Below, piece after piece: positions 1 to 5,544 of a stretch of DNA of 5,544 bases. The notes beneath the pieces were generated by a model that searched no databases, was not told the origin of the DNA, and was given only the letters and a program-made list of their open reading frames with translations. This stretch comes from an uncultured Rhodospirillales bacterium (GTDB lineage: Bacteria; Pseudomonadota; Alphaproteobacteria; ATCC43930; CGMCC-115725): positions 1 through 5,544 of the forward strand of contig CAIUCF010000024.1 in NCBI GenBank assembly GCA_903897565.1, read 5' to 3'. The translations under genes were made by a program, and so were the position numbers. Position 1 is the first letter of the stretch. Each line of letters opens with the position of its first letter.

Positions 1-418
1 CACGCGCCACGTCCTGCCCCTTGTTCTTCTTGTCACGCCCGGCTCGCGCCCAAGCCTGCGCCTCGTTCTCGACCGTCAGAATGCCGAAACCGATCGCGAG
101 GCCATGCTTGACCGCAAGATCCTGTAACGCGCGCGCGCTCTCGTTACAGACGTAGTCGTAATGGGTTGTCTCACCACGAATCACACAACCGAGCGCTAGA
201 AACCCATCATAGGGGGATTTGCCGTGGCGGAGCCCGGCGCGGAATAACCCGGACGCGTGGGCGATCGCTGCGGGAATCTCGAACGCTCCCTCGACGGAGA
301 TCCGTTCGAAACTCGCGCCCGCGGCTTCGAGGGTCTCGATCGCACCGGCGCCGAGTTCCTCTGAGATCGCCCGGTAATATGGCGCCTCGACGATTAGAAT
401 ATGCGGCTTAGCGGTCAT
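1..418 (-). CDS. ribH: 6,7-dimethyl-8-ribityllumazine synthase, 3' end cut by window edge
   Basis: Condenses 5-amino-6-ribitylamino-uracil with 3,4-dihydroxy-2-butanone 4-phosphate to lumazine, the penultimate step of riboflavin synthesis, in the cytoplasm. I translated it directly: 139 codons are visible against a usual length of about 150-160, so the C-terminal tail lies beyond base 1. It opens MTAKPHILIVEAPYYRAISE. Family signatures in order are the early aromatic pair Y14-Y15, GAFEIP (44-49), GCVIRGETTHYDYV (77-90) with the family's catalytic histidine at H86, and LTVEN..QA (114-122) followed by RAG and NKG (125-134), which contribute to phosphate and substrate binding. The ATG at 418-416 overlaps the stop of the upstream ribB-type gene in an ATGA arrangement, and a modest AGGGA lies 12 bases upstream (431-435), so translational coupling is likely. 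Family assignment is secure. Whether this copy is the housekeeping or a second paralogue cannot be told here. Confidence 0.96.
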   Translation of the reverse strand, partial: MTAKPHILIVEAPYYRAISEELGAGAIETLEAAGASFERISVEGAFEIPAAIAHASGLFRAGLRHGKSPYDGFLALGCVIRGETTHYDYVCNESARALQDLAVKHGLAIGFGILTVENEAQAWARAGRDKKNKGQDVAR

Positions 419-1548
419 GCCGGGGGCGACTCCCTATCAATGCGCTGATGACCTGCGATCTTTATACCATATCCTTCGAGCGCGACGATGGTCCGCTTGG
501 AGTTCGATAAGAGAACGAGCTCCTTGACGCCTAATTCCAATAAAATTTGCGCACCGATGCCGTAGTCGCGCAATTCCGGCTCCGGTACCTGCGACTGCGC
601 GCCGCGCAGCCTTAATTCATCGGCGACCGGGGTTCCGCCGATCAGGCGATTGGGGCGGATCGCGACGACGACCCCGCGGCCTTCCTCGGCCACGATCTCC
701 ATGGACTTCCGCAGCAACCCGCCGCGGCCGAAATGATCGCAGTCGAGCAGATCGTCGAGGATCCCGAGGGCATGGACGCGGGTCAGCACCGGTCGGCCGT
801 CAGTCACGTCACCTTTGATCAGGGCGATATGTTCCTGGTGATCGATCCTGTTCCTGAAGACGACGACCTTGAACTTGCCGCCGGTCAGACTGTCGATCTC
901 GCCCTCTTCGGTGCGATCGATCAGCTTTTCCTTCCAGCGGCGATAGGAGATCAAATCGGCGATTGTCCCGATCTTGAGGCCGTGCTTTTCCGCGAACGAA
1001 ATGAGTTCGGGGCGCCGCGCCATCGTCCCGTCGTCGTTCATGATCTCGCAGATCACGCCTGACGGATTGAGGCCGGCGAGTCTGGCGACATCGACGGCGG
1101 CTTCGGTATGGCCGGCGCGCTCGAGCACACCGCCATCGCGCGCGGCCAGTGGAAAAACGTGACCCGGGGTCGCGAGGTCGGCCGCGCCCCGATGCGGATC
1201 GATCGCGACGGCGATCGTGCGCGCACGATCCGACGCCGATATACCGGTCGTCACCCCTTCGCGCGCCTCGATCGAGACCGTGAAGGCAGTCTGGTGGCGG
1301 TTGTTGTTGTGGCGCGGCATCAAGGGCAGCTTCAAATCCTCGATGCGCTGCCGGTCGAGCGCCAAACAGATCAGGCCGCGGCCGTGCTTTGCCATGAAGT
1401 TGATGACGTCGGGGGTCGCCATCTGCGCCGGAATCACGAGATCACCCTCGTTCTCCCGATCCTCGTCATCGACCAGAATAAACATGCGGCCATTGCGGGC
1501 CTCCTCGATGATCTCTTCGATCTTCGAGGTAATACGTTGAAACGACAT
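415..1548 (-). CDS. ribB: 3,4-dihydroxy-2-butanone-4-phosphate synthase fused to a degenerate GTP cyclohydrolase II-like domain (RibBX type)
   Basis: The N-terminal domain (about residues 5-202) converts ribulose 5-phosphate to the four-carbon unit used by RibH. It is intact: the acidic metal/substrate loop VDDEDRENEGD (26-36), GRGLIC (56-61), TAFTVSIEAREGVTTGISA (87-105), PGHVFPLAARDGG (128-140), AGHTEAAVD (145-153) and GVICEIMNDDG (164-174). The C-terminal domain (about 205-370) has the GTP cyclohydrolase II fold signature at its ends, with IALIKGDV near 241-248, RVH at 257-259, RDYGIGAQIL at 327-336 and LEGYGI at 357-362. However, the zinc motif (normally SEC...CDCG) reads ALGILDDLLDCDHFGRGG, with only one cysteine (C270). 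The EGRGIG loop is replaced by IRPNRLIGG (298-306). I therefore infer that only the RibB activity survives. The start chosen is the ATG at 1548, six bases from AAAGGA. A GTG at 1551 would add one residue. Length is 377 aa. Confidence 0.95.
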   Translation of the reverse strand: MSFQRITSKIEEIIEEARNGRMFILVDDEDRENEGDLVIPAQMATPDVINFMAKHGRGLICLALDRQRIEDLKLPLMPRHNNNRHQTAFTVSIEAREGVTTGISASDRARTIAVAIDPHRGAADLATPGHVFPLAARDGGVLERAGHTEAAVDVARLAGLNPSGVICEIMNDDGTMARRPELISFAEKHGLKIGTIADLISYRRWKEKLIDRTEEGEIDSLTGGKFKVVVFRNRIDHQEHIALIKGDVTDGRPVLTRVHALGILDDLLDCDHFGRGGLLRKSMEIVAEEGRGVVVAIRPNRLIGGTPVADELRLRGAQSQVPEPELRDYGIGAQILLELGVKELVLLSNSKRTIVALEGYGIKIAGHQRIDRESPPA

Positions 1549-2138
1549 CACGAATCCTTTTGCAGAAGCCGGGCGACATAGCGGGCCAGCATATCGACTT
1601 CGATATTGACGGGATCGCCCGCACCCAACCCACCGAGGGTTGTCTCCTTCTGGGTGTGGGGAATGATATTGACCCCGAAGCGGTTGCCGTCAACTTCATT
1701 GACGGTCAGCGAGATGCCCTCGATCGCGACCGACCCCTTGCGGGCGATCAGCGGGGCGAGATCCGCCGGCACCTCGATCACGTAACGCTCCGACTGATGC
1801 TCGGGATGACGCGCCACAATTCGGCCGACGCCATCAACATGGCCGGACACGATATGCCCGCCCAATTCATCGCCGACCTTTAGCGCCCGCTCGAGATTGA
1901 TCCTGGTGCCGACCCGCCATTGCGCGACTGTGGTCAGGGACAGCGTCTCCGCCGAAACCTGCATGGTAAACGAGTCGGCGCTTTTTTCGATCACGGTCAG
2001 GCAGGCGCCGCTGCACGCAATCGAAGCGCCGATGGCGATGCCCGCGGTATCGTATCGGGTCGCGATCTCGTAGCGCGGGTCGCCGTCGGGCTCGATCCGG
2101 CGAATGGTGCCGATATCGGTTATAATTCCTGTAAACAT
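1548..2138 (-). CDS. ribE: riboflavin synthase, alpha chain
   Basis: Dismutates two molecules of 6,7-dimethyl-8-ribityllumazine into riboflavin and the pyrimidine precursor, the last step of the pathway; family members act as trimers. The 196-aa length is normal. It opens with the diagnostic MFTGI, and two tandem lumazine-binding barrels are visible. The first (about 1-90) carries SGACLTV (43-49) and NLERALKVGDELGGH (81-95). The second (about 98-190) carries SGHVDG (98-103), KGSVAIEGISLTV (134-146), the PHT of the active site (160-162), TTLG, and VNIEVDMLARYV (177-188). The invariant N-terminus fixes the start at the ATG at 2138, although no good Shine-Dalgarno sequence precedes it: a purine-rich GAAGGGG is too far upstream. 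Seventy bases separate it from ribD. Its TGA shares a base with the next start (TGATG). The symbol ribE follows common non-enteric usage; the same gene is ribC in some genomes. Confidence 0.97.
   Translation of the reverse strand: MFTGIITDIGTIRRIEPDGDPRYEIATRYDTAGIAIGASIACSGACLTVIEKSADSFTMQVSAETLSLTTVAQWRVGTRINLERALKVGDELGGHIVSGHVDGVGRIVARHPEHQSERYVIEVPADLAPLIARKGSVAIEGISLTVNEVDGNRFGVNIIPHTQKETTLGGLGAGDPVNIEVDMLARYVARLLQKDS
1555..1560 (-). promoter_or_regulatory. ribosome binding site that decides the ribB start
   Basis: On the minus strand this reads AAAGGA and lies inside the last codons of ribE. It is six bases from the ATG at 1548 but only three from the GTG at 1551, so it favours the ATG. 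The ribE stop TGA and this ATG share one base, typical of coupled translation. Confidence 0.65.
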
Positions 2139-2208
2139 CGGCTGGCTATCCGCCCCTTCGATCCAACTGGCCTCACGCGCGATGCCGCGACGCTTTCGCA
2201 GCCCTCAT

Positions 2209-3345
2209 CTAGGCCGCACGCTGTAGAATTTCCAGAATATCCTCACCCAGCCTGGTAATTTCCATTCTTTCGAATCGGGGCTGCTGCGCGAGACGGTCAA
2301 CCCCGAAGGCTTTGATCCCCGCGAGCCCGTCGCCGCCGATGATCCCGGCGGTGCGGAACCAGGCGAGGCGATCAACCAGACCGGCGCGGAACAGTCCTGC
2401 GGCAAGCGTGGCGCCACCCTCGACCATGATCCGGGTCAGACCCTGTTTGCCGAGCAACTGAAGGACCGCTCCGAGATCGACCGCGCCGTCGGCGTCGGGA
2501 TCGACCGCGAGGACGAGGACCCCGGCATCTTCATAGACACGACGGCGAATCCGATCGGCATGCGAGAGGGTAACGAGCCAGGTCGGCGTGGTCCGTGCCT
2601 CTGCCACCAGCTTGGCGGTGAGCGGCGTGCGCAGGCGACCATCGACGATGATCCGGACCGGCTGCCGCGCCTCGAGACCAGGCAGCCTGACCGTAAGCCG
2701 AGGATCGTCGGCGAGAACGGTGCCGCTACCGACCATCACGGCGTCGTGCTGATGCCGGAGCAGATGGCCAAATGCGCGGGCAGATGCACCCGTAATCCAC
2801 TGGCTTTCACCGCTATGGGTCGCGAGTCTGCCGTCCAGCGAGGTCGCGAGCTTGAGCAGCACCAGCGGTCTCCCCTCCTCCACCCGCATGAGGAAGCCGC
2901 GATTCAGCTGAGCCGCCTCGGCCTCGCAGACACCGGTCGTCACCGCGATCCCGGCGGCGCTCAAACGCTCCAGCCCGCGGCCCGAAACCCGGGGATCCGG
3001 ATCGCCGAGTGCGGAGACCACTCGGACGACGCCGGCCGCGATCAGGGCGTCGGCGCAAGGCGGCGTCTTGCCATGGTGGCTGCAGGGCTCAAGCGTGACA
3101 TAGGCGGTAGCGCCCCGTGCGGCCCCGCCGGCGCGCATCAAGGCCTCGGTTTCAGCGTGGGGCCGGCCACCGGGCTGGGTCCAGCCGCGGCCGATGATGA
3201 CGTCGTCGCGGACGAGAACGCAGCCGACCGCCGGATTGGGTGCGACGCCGCCGAGGCCGCGCGCCGCCAAGGCCAACGCCACACGCATGTAGCGTCGATC
3301 CTGATTCGTTGCAGGTGCGGCGGGGACGACGACCCGGAGCGGCAC
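2209..3345 (-). CDS. ribD: bifunctional diaminohydroxyphosphoribosylaminopyrimidine deaminase / 5-amino-6-(5-phosphoribosylamino)uracil reductase
   Basis: Carries out the second and third steps on the pyrimidine branch of riboflavin synthesis: zinc-dependent deamination, then NADPH-dependent reduction of the ribose. The deaminase domain (about 18-150) contains PNPAVGCV (36-43), HAE (63-65: zinc ligand H63, catalytic E65) and PCSHHGKTPPC (87-97, zinc ligands C88 and C97). The reductase domain (about 160-376) shows LKLATSLDGRLA (164-175), SGESQWITG (178-186), the DAVMVGSGTVLADDPRLTVR block (201-220) and VEGGATLAAGLF (308-319). The 378-aa length is normal. The GTG at 3345 is the first possible start after an in-frame stop, which is itself the nrdR stop codon 15 bases upstream. 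No clear ribosome binding site precedes it. An internal ATG at 3288 has AGGA ten bases upstream but would remove the conserved residues just before YMRVALAL, so I keep the GTG with moderate confidence in the start and high confidence in identity. Confidence 0.96.
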   Translation of the reverse strand: MPLRVVVPAAPATNQDRRYMRVALALAARGLGGVAPNPAVGCVLVRDDVIIGRGWTQPGGRPHAETEALMRAGGAARGATAYVTLEPCSHHGKTPPCADALIAAGVVRVVSALGDPDPRVSGRGLERLSAAGIAVTTGVCEAEAAQLNRGFLMRVEEGRPLVLLKLATSLDGRLATHSGESQWITGASARAFGHLLRHQHDAVMVGSGTVLADDPRLTVRLPGLEARQPVRIIVDGRLRTPLTAKLVAEARTTPTWLVTLSHADRIRRRVYEDAGVLVLAVDPDADGAVDLGAVLQLLGKQGLTRIMVEGGATLAAGLFRAGLVDRLAWFRTAGIIGGDGLAGIKAFGVDRLAQQPRFERMEITRLGEDILEILQRAA

Positions 3346-3360
3346 GGCGGCCGAGGCGCC

Positions 3361-3831
3361 CTAGTCGCCCTCCCCGACCTGCTCGTCGGGAAGGTGGCCG
3401 ATGAAGTCGCCGAAATCCTTGGCCTCGCGGAAATCGCGATAGACGGAGGCGAAGCGGACATAGGCAACCTGATCGAGGGCGGCAAGCGCCTCCATGGCCA
3501 GCTGCCCGATCTGATCGGTCGGCACGTCGCTCTCGCCCGAGCTCTCGAGCTGGCGAACGATCGAGTTGATGACCCGCTCCGTGCGCTCCGGATCGATCGG
3601 CCGCTTGCGCAGCGAGACGAAGATCGAGCGCGCGAGCTTTTCGCGGTCGAACGGCTCGCGCTGGCCGTTGCGCTTCACTACCGTCAACTCGCGCAGTTGG
3701 ACCCGCTCGAAGGTGGTGAAACGTGCCCCGCAATTGGTGCAGAAACGCCGGCGACGGATCGCCGTGCGGTCGTCAGTGGGACGGGAGTCCTTCACCTGGG
3801 TATCGTCGAAGCCGCAGAATGGGCATTTCAT
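3361..3831 (-). CDS. nrdR: transcriptional repressor NrdR (zinc ribbon, ATP-cone)
   Basis: Family members bind NrdR boxes upstream of ribonucleotide reductase operons and repress them according to the ATP/dATP state sensed by the ATP-cone. The protein has 156 aa, a typical length. The N-terminal zinc ribbon has its four ligands at C3, C6 (MKCPFCG) and C31, C34 (CTNCG), with the basic RRRRF stretch (26-30) beside it. The ATP-cone spans about residues 48-138, with VVKRNGQREPFDREKL (51-66) at the nucleotide-binding end and YVRFASVYRDF (124-134) near its close. A short acidic tail follows. The ATG at 3831 is fixed by the conserved MKCPFCG start and by a strong GGGAGG nine bases upstream. The gene lies between glyA (41-base gap) and ribD (15-base gap). 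Clustering with ribD is common in bacteria and need not mean that it controls the riboflavin genes. I did not see a paired NrdR-box sequence in the upstream region. Confidence 0.97.
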   Translation of the reverse strand: MKCPFCGFDDTQVKDSRPTDDRTAIRRRRFCTNCGARFTTFERVQLRELTVVKRNGQREPFDREKLARSIFVSLRKRPIDPERTERVINSIVRQLESSGESDVPTDQIGQLAMEALAALDQVAYVRFASVYRDFREAKDFGDFIGHLPDEQVGEGD

Positions 3832-3840
3832 CGCCTAGTT

Positions 3841-3846
3841 CCTCCC
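3841..3846 (-). promoter_or_regulatory. strong ribosome binding site of nrdR
   Basis: On the minus strand this reads GGGAGG, a near-complete anti-16S match, nine bases before the nrdR ATG. It is the best Shine-Dalgarno sequence in the window and sits in the 41-base gap after glyA, so nrdR can be translated independently of glyA. Confidence 0.8.
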
Positions 3847-3872
3847 GCCACACCTGTCCGTCGTCGACCCGC

Positions 3873-5171
3873 CTAACGATAGATCGGGAACCGGTCGCAC
3901 AGCTCCGAGACCTTCTGGCGCACCCGCAACTCGACCGCGCCATTATCGTCGGGATGGGCGGCGAGGCCGTCAAGGACGTCGCCGATCAGGTGGCCGATCT
4001 CACGCCATTCGCCGACGCCGAAGCCGCGGGTCGTGCCGGCCGGCGTGCCGAGGCGAATCCCCGATGTCACCATCGGCTTTTCGGTGTCGAAAGGAATACC
4101 GTTCTTGTTGCAGGTGATCGCCGCATGATCGAGGCTCTTCTCGGCATCACGGCCGGTCAGACCCTTGGGGCGCAGATCGACCAGCATCAGGTGGCAATCC
4201 GTGCCGCCGGACACGATCGCGAGGCCACGCTCGCGCAACGTCTCCGCCAACACCTTGGCGTTCTCGACCACTGCCGCCGCGTAGGCTTTGAAACCCGGCT
4301 GCAACGCTTCGCCGAACGCCACCGCCTTGGCCGCGATGACATGCATCAGCGGCCCACCCTGCAGGCCGGGGAACACGGCCGAGTTGATCTTCTTACCGAT
4401 CTCCTCGTCATTGGAGAGGATCATGCCGCCGCGCGGCCCACGCAGCGTCTTGTGCGTCGTCGTCGTGACGACATGGGCGTGCGGCAGCGGGCTCGGAAAT
4501 ACCCCACCGGCGACCAGCCCGGCGAAATGCGCCATATCGACCATCAGATAGGCACCGACCTTGTCGGCGATGGCGCGGAAGCGGACGAAGTCGATGAATC
4601 GCGGATAGGCGGAACCGCCGGCGACGATCAGTTTCGGCTTGTGCTCGAGCGCGAGGCGCTCGACCTCGTCATAGTCAATGTGCTGATCGTCAGGACGAAC
4701 GCCATAGCTGTGGGCCCTGAACCACTTGCCCGACTGGTTGACGCTGGCGCCATGGGTGAGGTGACCGCCATGGCCGAGCGACATGCCGAGGATGGAGTCA
4801 CCGGGTTGCAGCAACGCGAGAAATACCGCCTGATTGGCCTGGGCACCGGAATGGGGCTGGACATTGGCGAAGGCGCAATTGAACAGCTTGCGGGCGCGGT
4901 CGATCGCCAGGGTCTCGGCGATATCGACGAATTCGCAGCCACCGTAATAGCGCTTGCCCGGGTAGCCCTCGGCATATTTGTTCGTCAGCACTGAGCCCTG
5001 AGCCTCGAGCACGGCCCGGGAGACAATATTCTCGGAAGCGATCAACTCGATCTGGTTGCGCTGGCGGCCCAGCTCGAGACGAATTGACTCGAACAACTGG
5101 GGGTCGCTCTCTGCGACCCCGGCAGAGAAGAAATTCGCCAAGGCGCTGGCCGAGGAAGTGGGCGTCGTCAT
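3873..5171 (-). CDS. glyA: serine hydroxymethyltransferase
   Basis: PLP enzyme that interconverts serine plus tetrahydrofolate with glycine plus 5,10-methylene-tetrahydrofolate, the main entry of one-carbon units for purine, thymidylate and methionine synthesis; cytoplasmic. The 432-aa length fits the bacterial family. Visible motifs are ELIASENIVS (42-51), NKYAEGYPGKRYYGGCEFVD (64-83), QPHSGAQAN (105-113), SLGHGGHLTHGA (131-142), VDMAHFAGLVAGG (211-223), the PLP lysine K241 within TTTTHKTLRGPRGG (236-249), GLQGGP (269-274) and TSGIRLGTPA (369-378) with the carboxylate-binding arginine at R373. The ATG at 5171 is preceded by AAAGGT at 5181-5186 with a ten-base gap from AGG, a reasonable ribosome binding site, and gives a normal N-terminus. 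It is the first gene of the cluster in this window and probably the promoter-proximal one. No disrupted residues or frameshift were seen. Confidence 0.98.
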   Translation of the reverse strand: MTTPTSSASALANFFSAGVAESDPQLFESIRLELGRQRNQIELIASENIVSRAVLEAQGSVLTNKYAEGYPGKRYYGGCEFVDIAETLAIDRARKLFNCAFANVQPHSGAQANQAVFLALLQPGDSILGMSLGHGGHLTHGASVNQSGKWFRAHSYGVRPDDQHIDYDEVERLALEHKPKLIVAGGSAYPRFIDFVRFRAIADKVGAYLMVDMAHFAGLVAGGVFPSPLPHAHVVTTTTHKTLRGPRGGMILSNDEEIGKKINSAVFPGLQGGPLMHVIAAKAVAFGEALQPGFKAYAAAVVENAKVLAETLRERGLAIVSGGTDCHLMLVDLRPKGLTGRDAEKSLDHAAITCNKNGIPFDTEKPMVTSGIRLGTPAGTTRGFGVGEWREIGHLIGDVLDGLAAHPDDNGAVELRVRQKVSELCDRFPIYR

Positions 5172-5180
5172 CGCTATCGG

Positions 5181-5186
5181 ACCTTT
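5181..5186 (-). promoter_or_regulatory. likely ribosome binding site of glyA
   Basis: On the minus strand this reads AAAGGT, with AGG ten bases before the glyA ATG at 5171. The match is modest and the spacing slightly long, but nothing better lies nearby. Confidence 0.5.
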
Positions 5187-5432
5187 GCAGTGCTGTCGGT
5201 GGCATCATGCCCGAATGTCGAAGCCGCGTTACCAGCGTCCTCCTCGGTTCATCATGCCGCATCAGGAATTACACCAGAGATGCGCCTGCGATCCCTGCTA
5301 AAGCAACCTCGAACCTTCCCAAACGACGCATATCTGCTCGGATTTCGCCCGGGGTGATGCGTCCGAGGCACGATGTTCCTGCCGCCGCGCACCGCATCCA
5401 CCGACTCTTCGGCGCAGTAGCGGGGCCGTTTG

Positions 5433-5464
5433 ACGGGCACTCCGACAGTCGAGGGCGTGCCCGT
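5433..5464. repeat. 8-bp perfect inverted repeat with 16-base spacer
   Basis: ACGGGCAC at 5433-5440 and GTGCCCGT at 5457-5464 are exact reverse complements. In RNA they would form a GC-rich stem with a 16-base loop that can itself pair weakly (CGA with TCG around a three-base turn at 5443-5451). In neither direction is the stem followed by a clear run of T, so it does not look like a standard intrinsic terminator. It lies about 260 bases upstream of glyA. An operator for a dimeric regulator, a leader hairpin or a chance palindrome are all possible. Confidence 0.6.
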
Positions 5465-5544
5465 TCCAATAGTTAATTCGAGATCACCAATAGCGGGTGA
5501 CGATTTTAAAGTTCCCCATGCCCGACATCTCTTTGCTCGTTGAC

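Larger units (their letters stand above)
5172..5544 (-). other. region upstream of glyA with no recognised gene; probable leader and promoter
   Basis: These 373 bases contain no protein I recognise. On the minus strand they must hold the glyA leader and possibly the cluster promoter, but I found no convincing paired -35/-10 boxes. TAAAAT near 5503-5508 resembles a -10 box yet has no -35 partner at normal spacing. The conserved FMN riboswitch core is absent. What is visible is an 8-bp inverted repeat at 5433-5464, a short TCACC/GGTGA inverted repeat at 5484-5500, the odd palindrome GGCATCATGCC at 5201-5211 and a second CATCATGCC at 5250-5258. One minus-strand frame is open from the right edge to a TGA at 5252-5254 and could be the tail of an upstream gene, but it matches no family I know. 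Confidence 0.5.

Noticed and set aside
166..411. An 81-codon arginine-rich open frame on the plus strand
   Set aside because: It lies opposite ribH, which shows all lumazine synthase motifs in the minus-strand frame. The arginine-rich product is typical of a wrong-frame reading of GC-rich DNA.
415..1548. Annotation as a fully bifunctional RibBA
   Set aside because: The zinc cysteines and the EGRGIG motif of GTP cyclohydrolase II are absent, so only the RibB half can be supported as an enzyme.
2560..3876. A 438-codon open frame on the plus strand opposite nrdR and most of ribD
   Set aside because: It is antisense to two unmistakable conserved genes, spans their junction and yields low-complexity R/A/G/D-rich protein. 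Long antisense frames are expected opposite GC-rich genes.
3723..4994. A 423-codon open frame on the plus strand opposite glyA
   Set aside because: It mirrors the codon structure of glyA, whose motifs are all intact, and its product resembles no known protein.
5433..5464. Inverted repeat as a rho-independent terminator
   Set aside because: Neither arm is followed by a T-run on the relevant strand, and no gene end is identified beside it.
5084..5476. A 130-codon plus-strand open frame across the glyA start and its upstream region
   Set aside because: It starts inside the glyA coding sequence on the opposite strand, has no recognisable motif and no clear ribosome binding site, and its composition looks like antisense shadow.
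5172..5544. FMN riboswitch or another known riboswitch controlling the cluster
   Set aside because: Read on the minus strand, I found none of the conserved RFN elements. A covariance-model search of this region would be decisive; a significant hit would overturn this.

Overview
The window carries one compact gene block, entirely on the minus strand. In transcription order it reads glyA, nrdR, ribD, ribE (riboflavin synthase), a ribB-type fusion gene and ribH (cut by the left edge). About 370 bases upstream of glyA hold no gene I can recognise. The high GC content, GC-rich third codon positions and this gene order point to an alphaproteobacterium, plausibly a Rhodospirillales-like lineage. The lineage is inferred from synteny and protein style, not from any marker gene.

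Layout from right to left: 5172-5544 is a leader or promoter region with an 8-bp perfect inverted repeat and no recognisable riboswitch. 5171-3873 is serine hydroxymethyltransferase. 3831-3361 is the ribonucleotide reductase repressor NrdR, preceded by a strong GGGAGG ribosome binding site. 3345-2209 is the bifunctional deaminase/reductase RibD. 2138-1548 is the riboflavin synthase alpha chain. 1548-415 is DHBP synthase fused to a GTP cyclohydrolase II-like domain. 418-1 is lumazine synthase without its last residues. Gaps are 41, 15 and 70 bases, followed by two stop/start overlaps (TGATG and ATGA), so the genes are probably co-transcribed and the last three are probably translationally coupled.

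Together the four rib genes supply most of riboflavin synthesis. RibD processes the pyrimidine product of GTP cyclohydrolase II. The RibB domain makes the four-carbon unit from ribulose 5-phosphate. RibH joins the two into lumazine, and riboflavin synthase dismutates lumazine to riboflavin. The missing step is GTP cyclohydrolase II itself: the C-terminal domain of the fusion has lost the zinc cysteines and the EGRGIG motif, so it looks inactive (the RibBX type). A separate ribA elsewhere in the genome is predicted. glyA (one-carbon units) and nrdR (dNTP supply) are common companions of rib genes in this group.

Most of the window is ordinary housekeeping DNA. I do not see a new system. The points worth checking are the degenerate RibA domain, the inverted repeat upstream of glyA, the ribD start, and an unexplained open frame in the upstream region.
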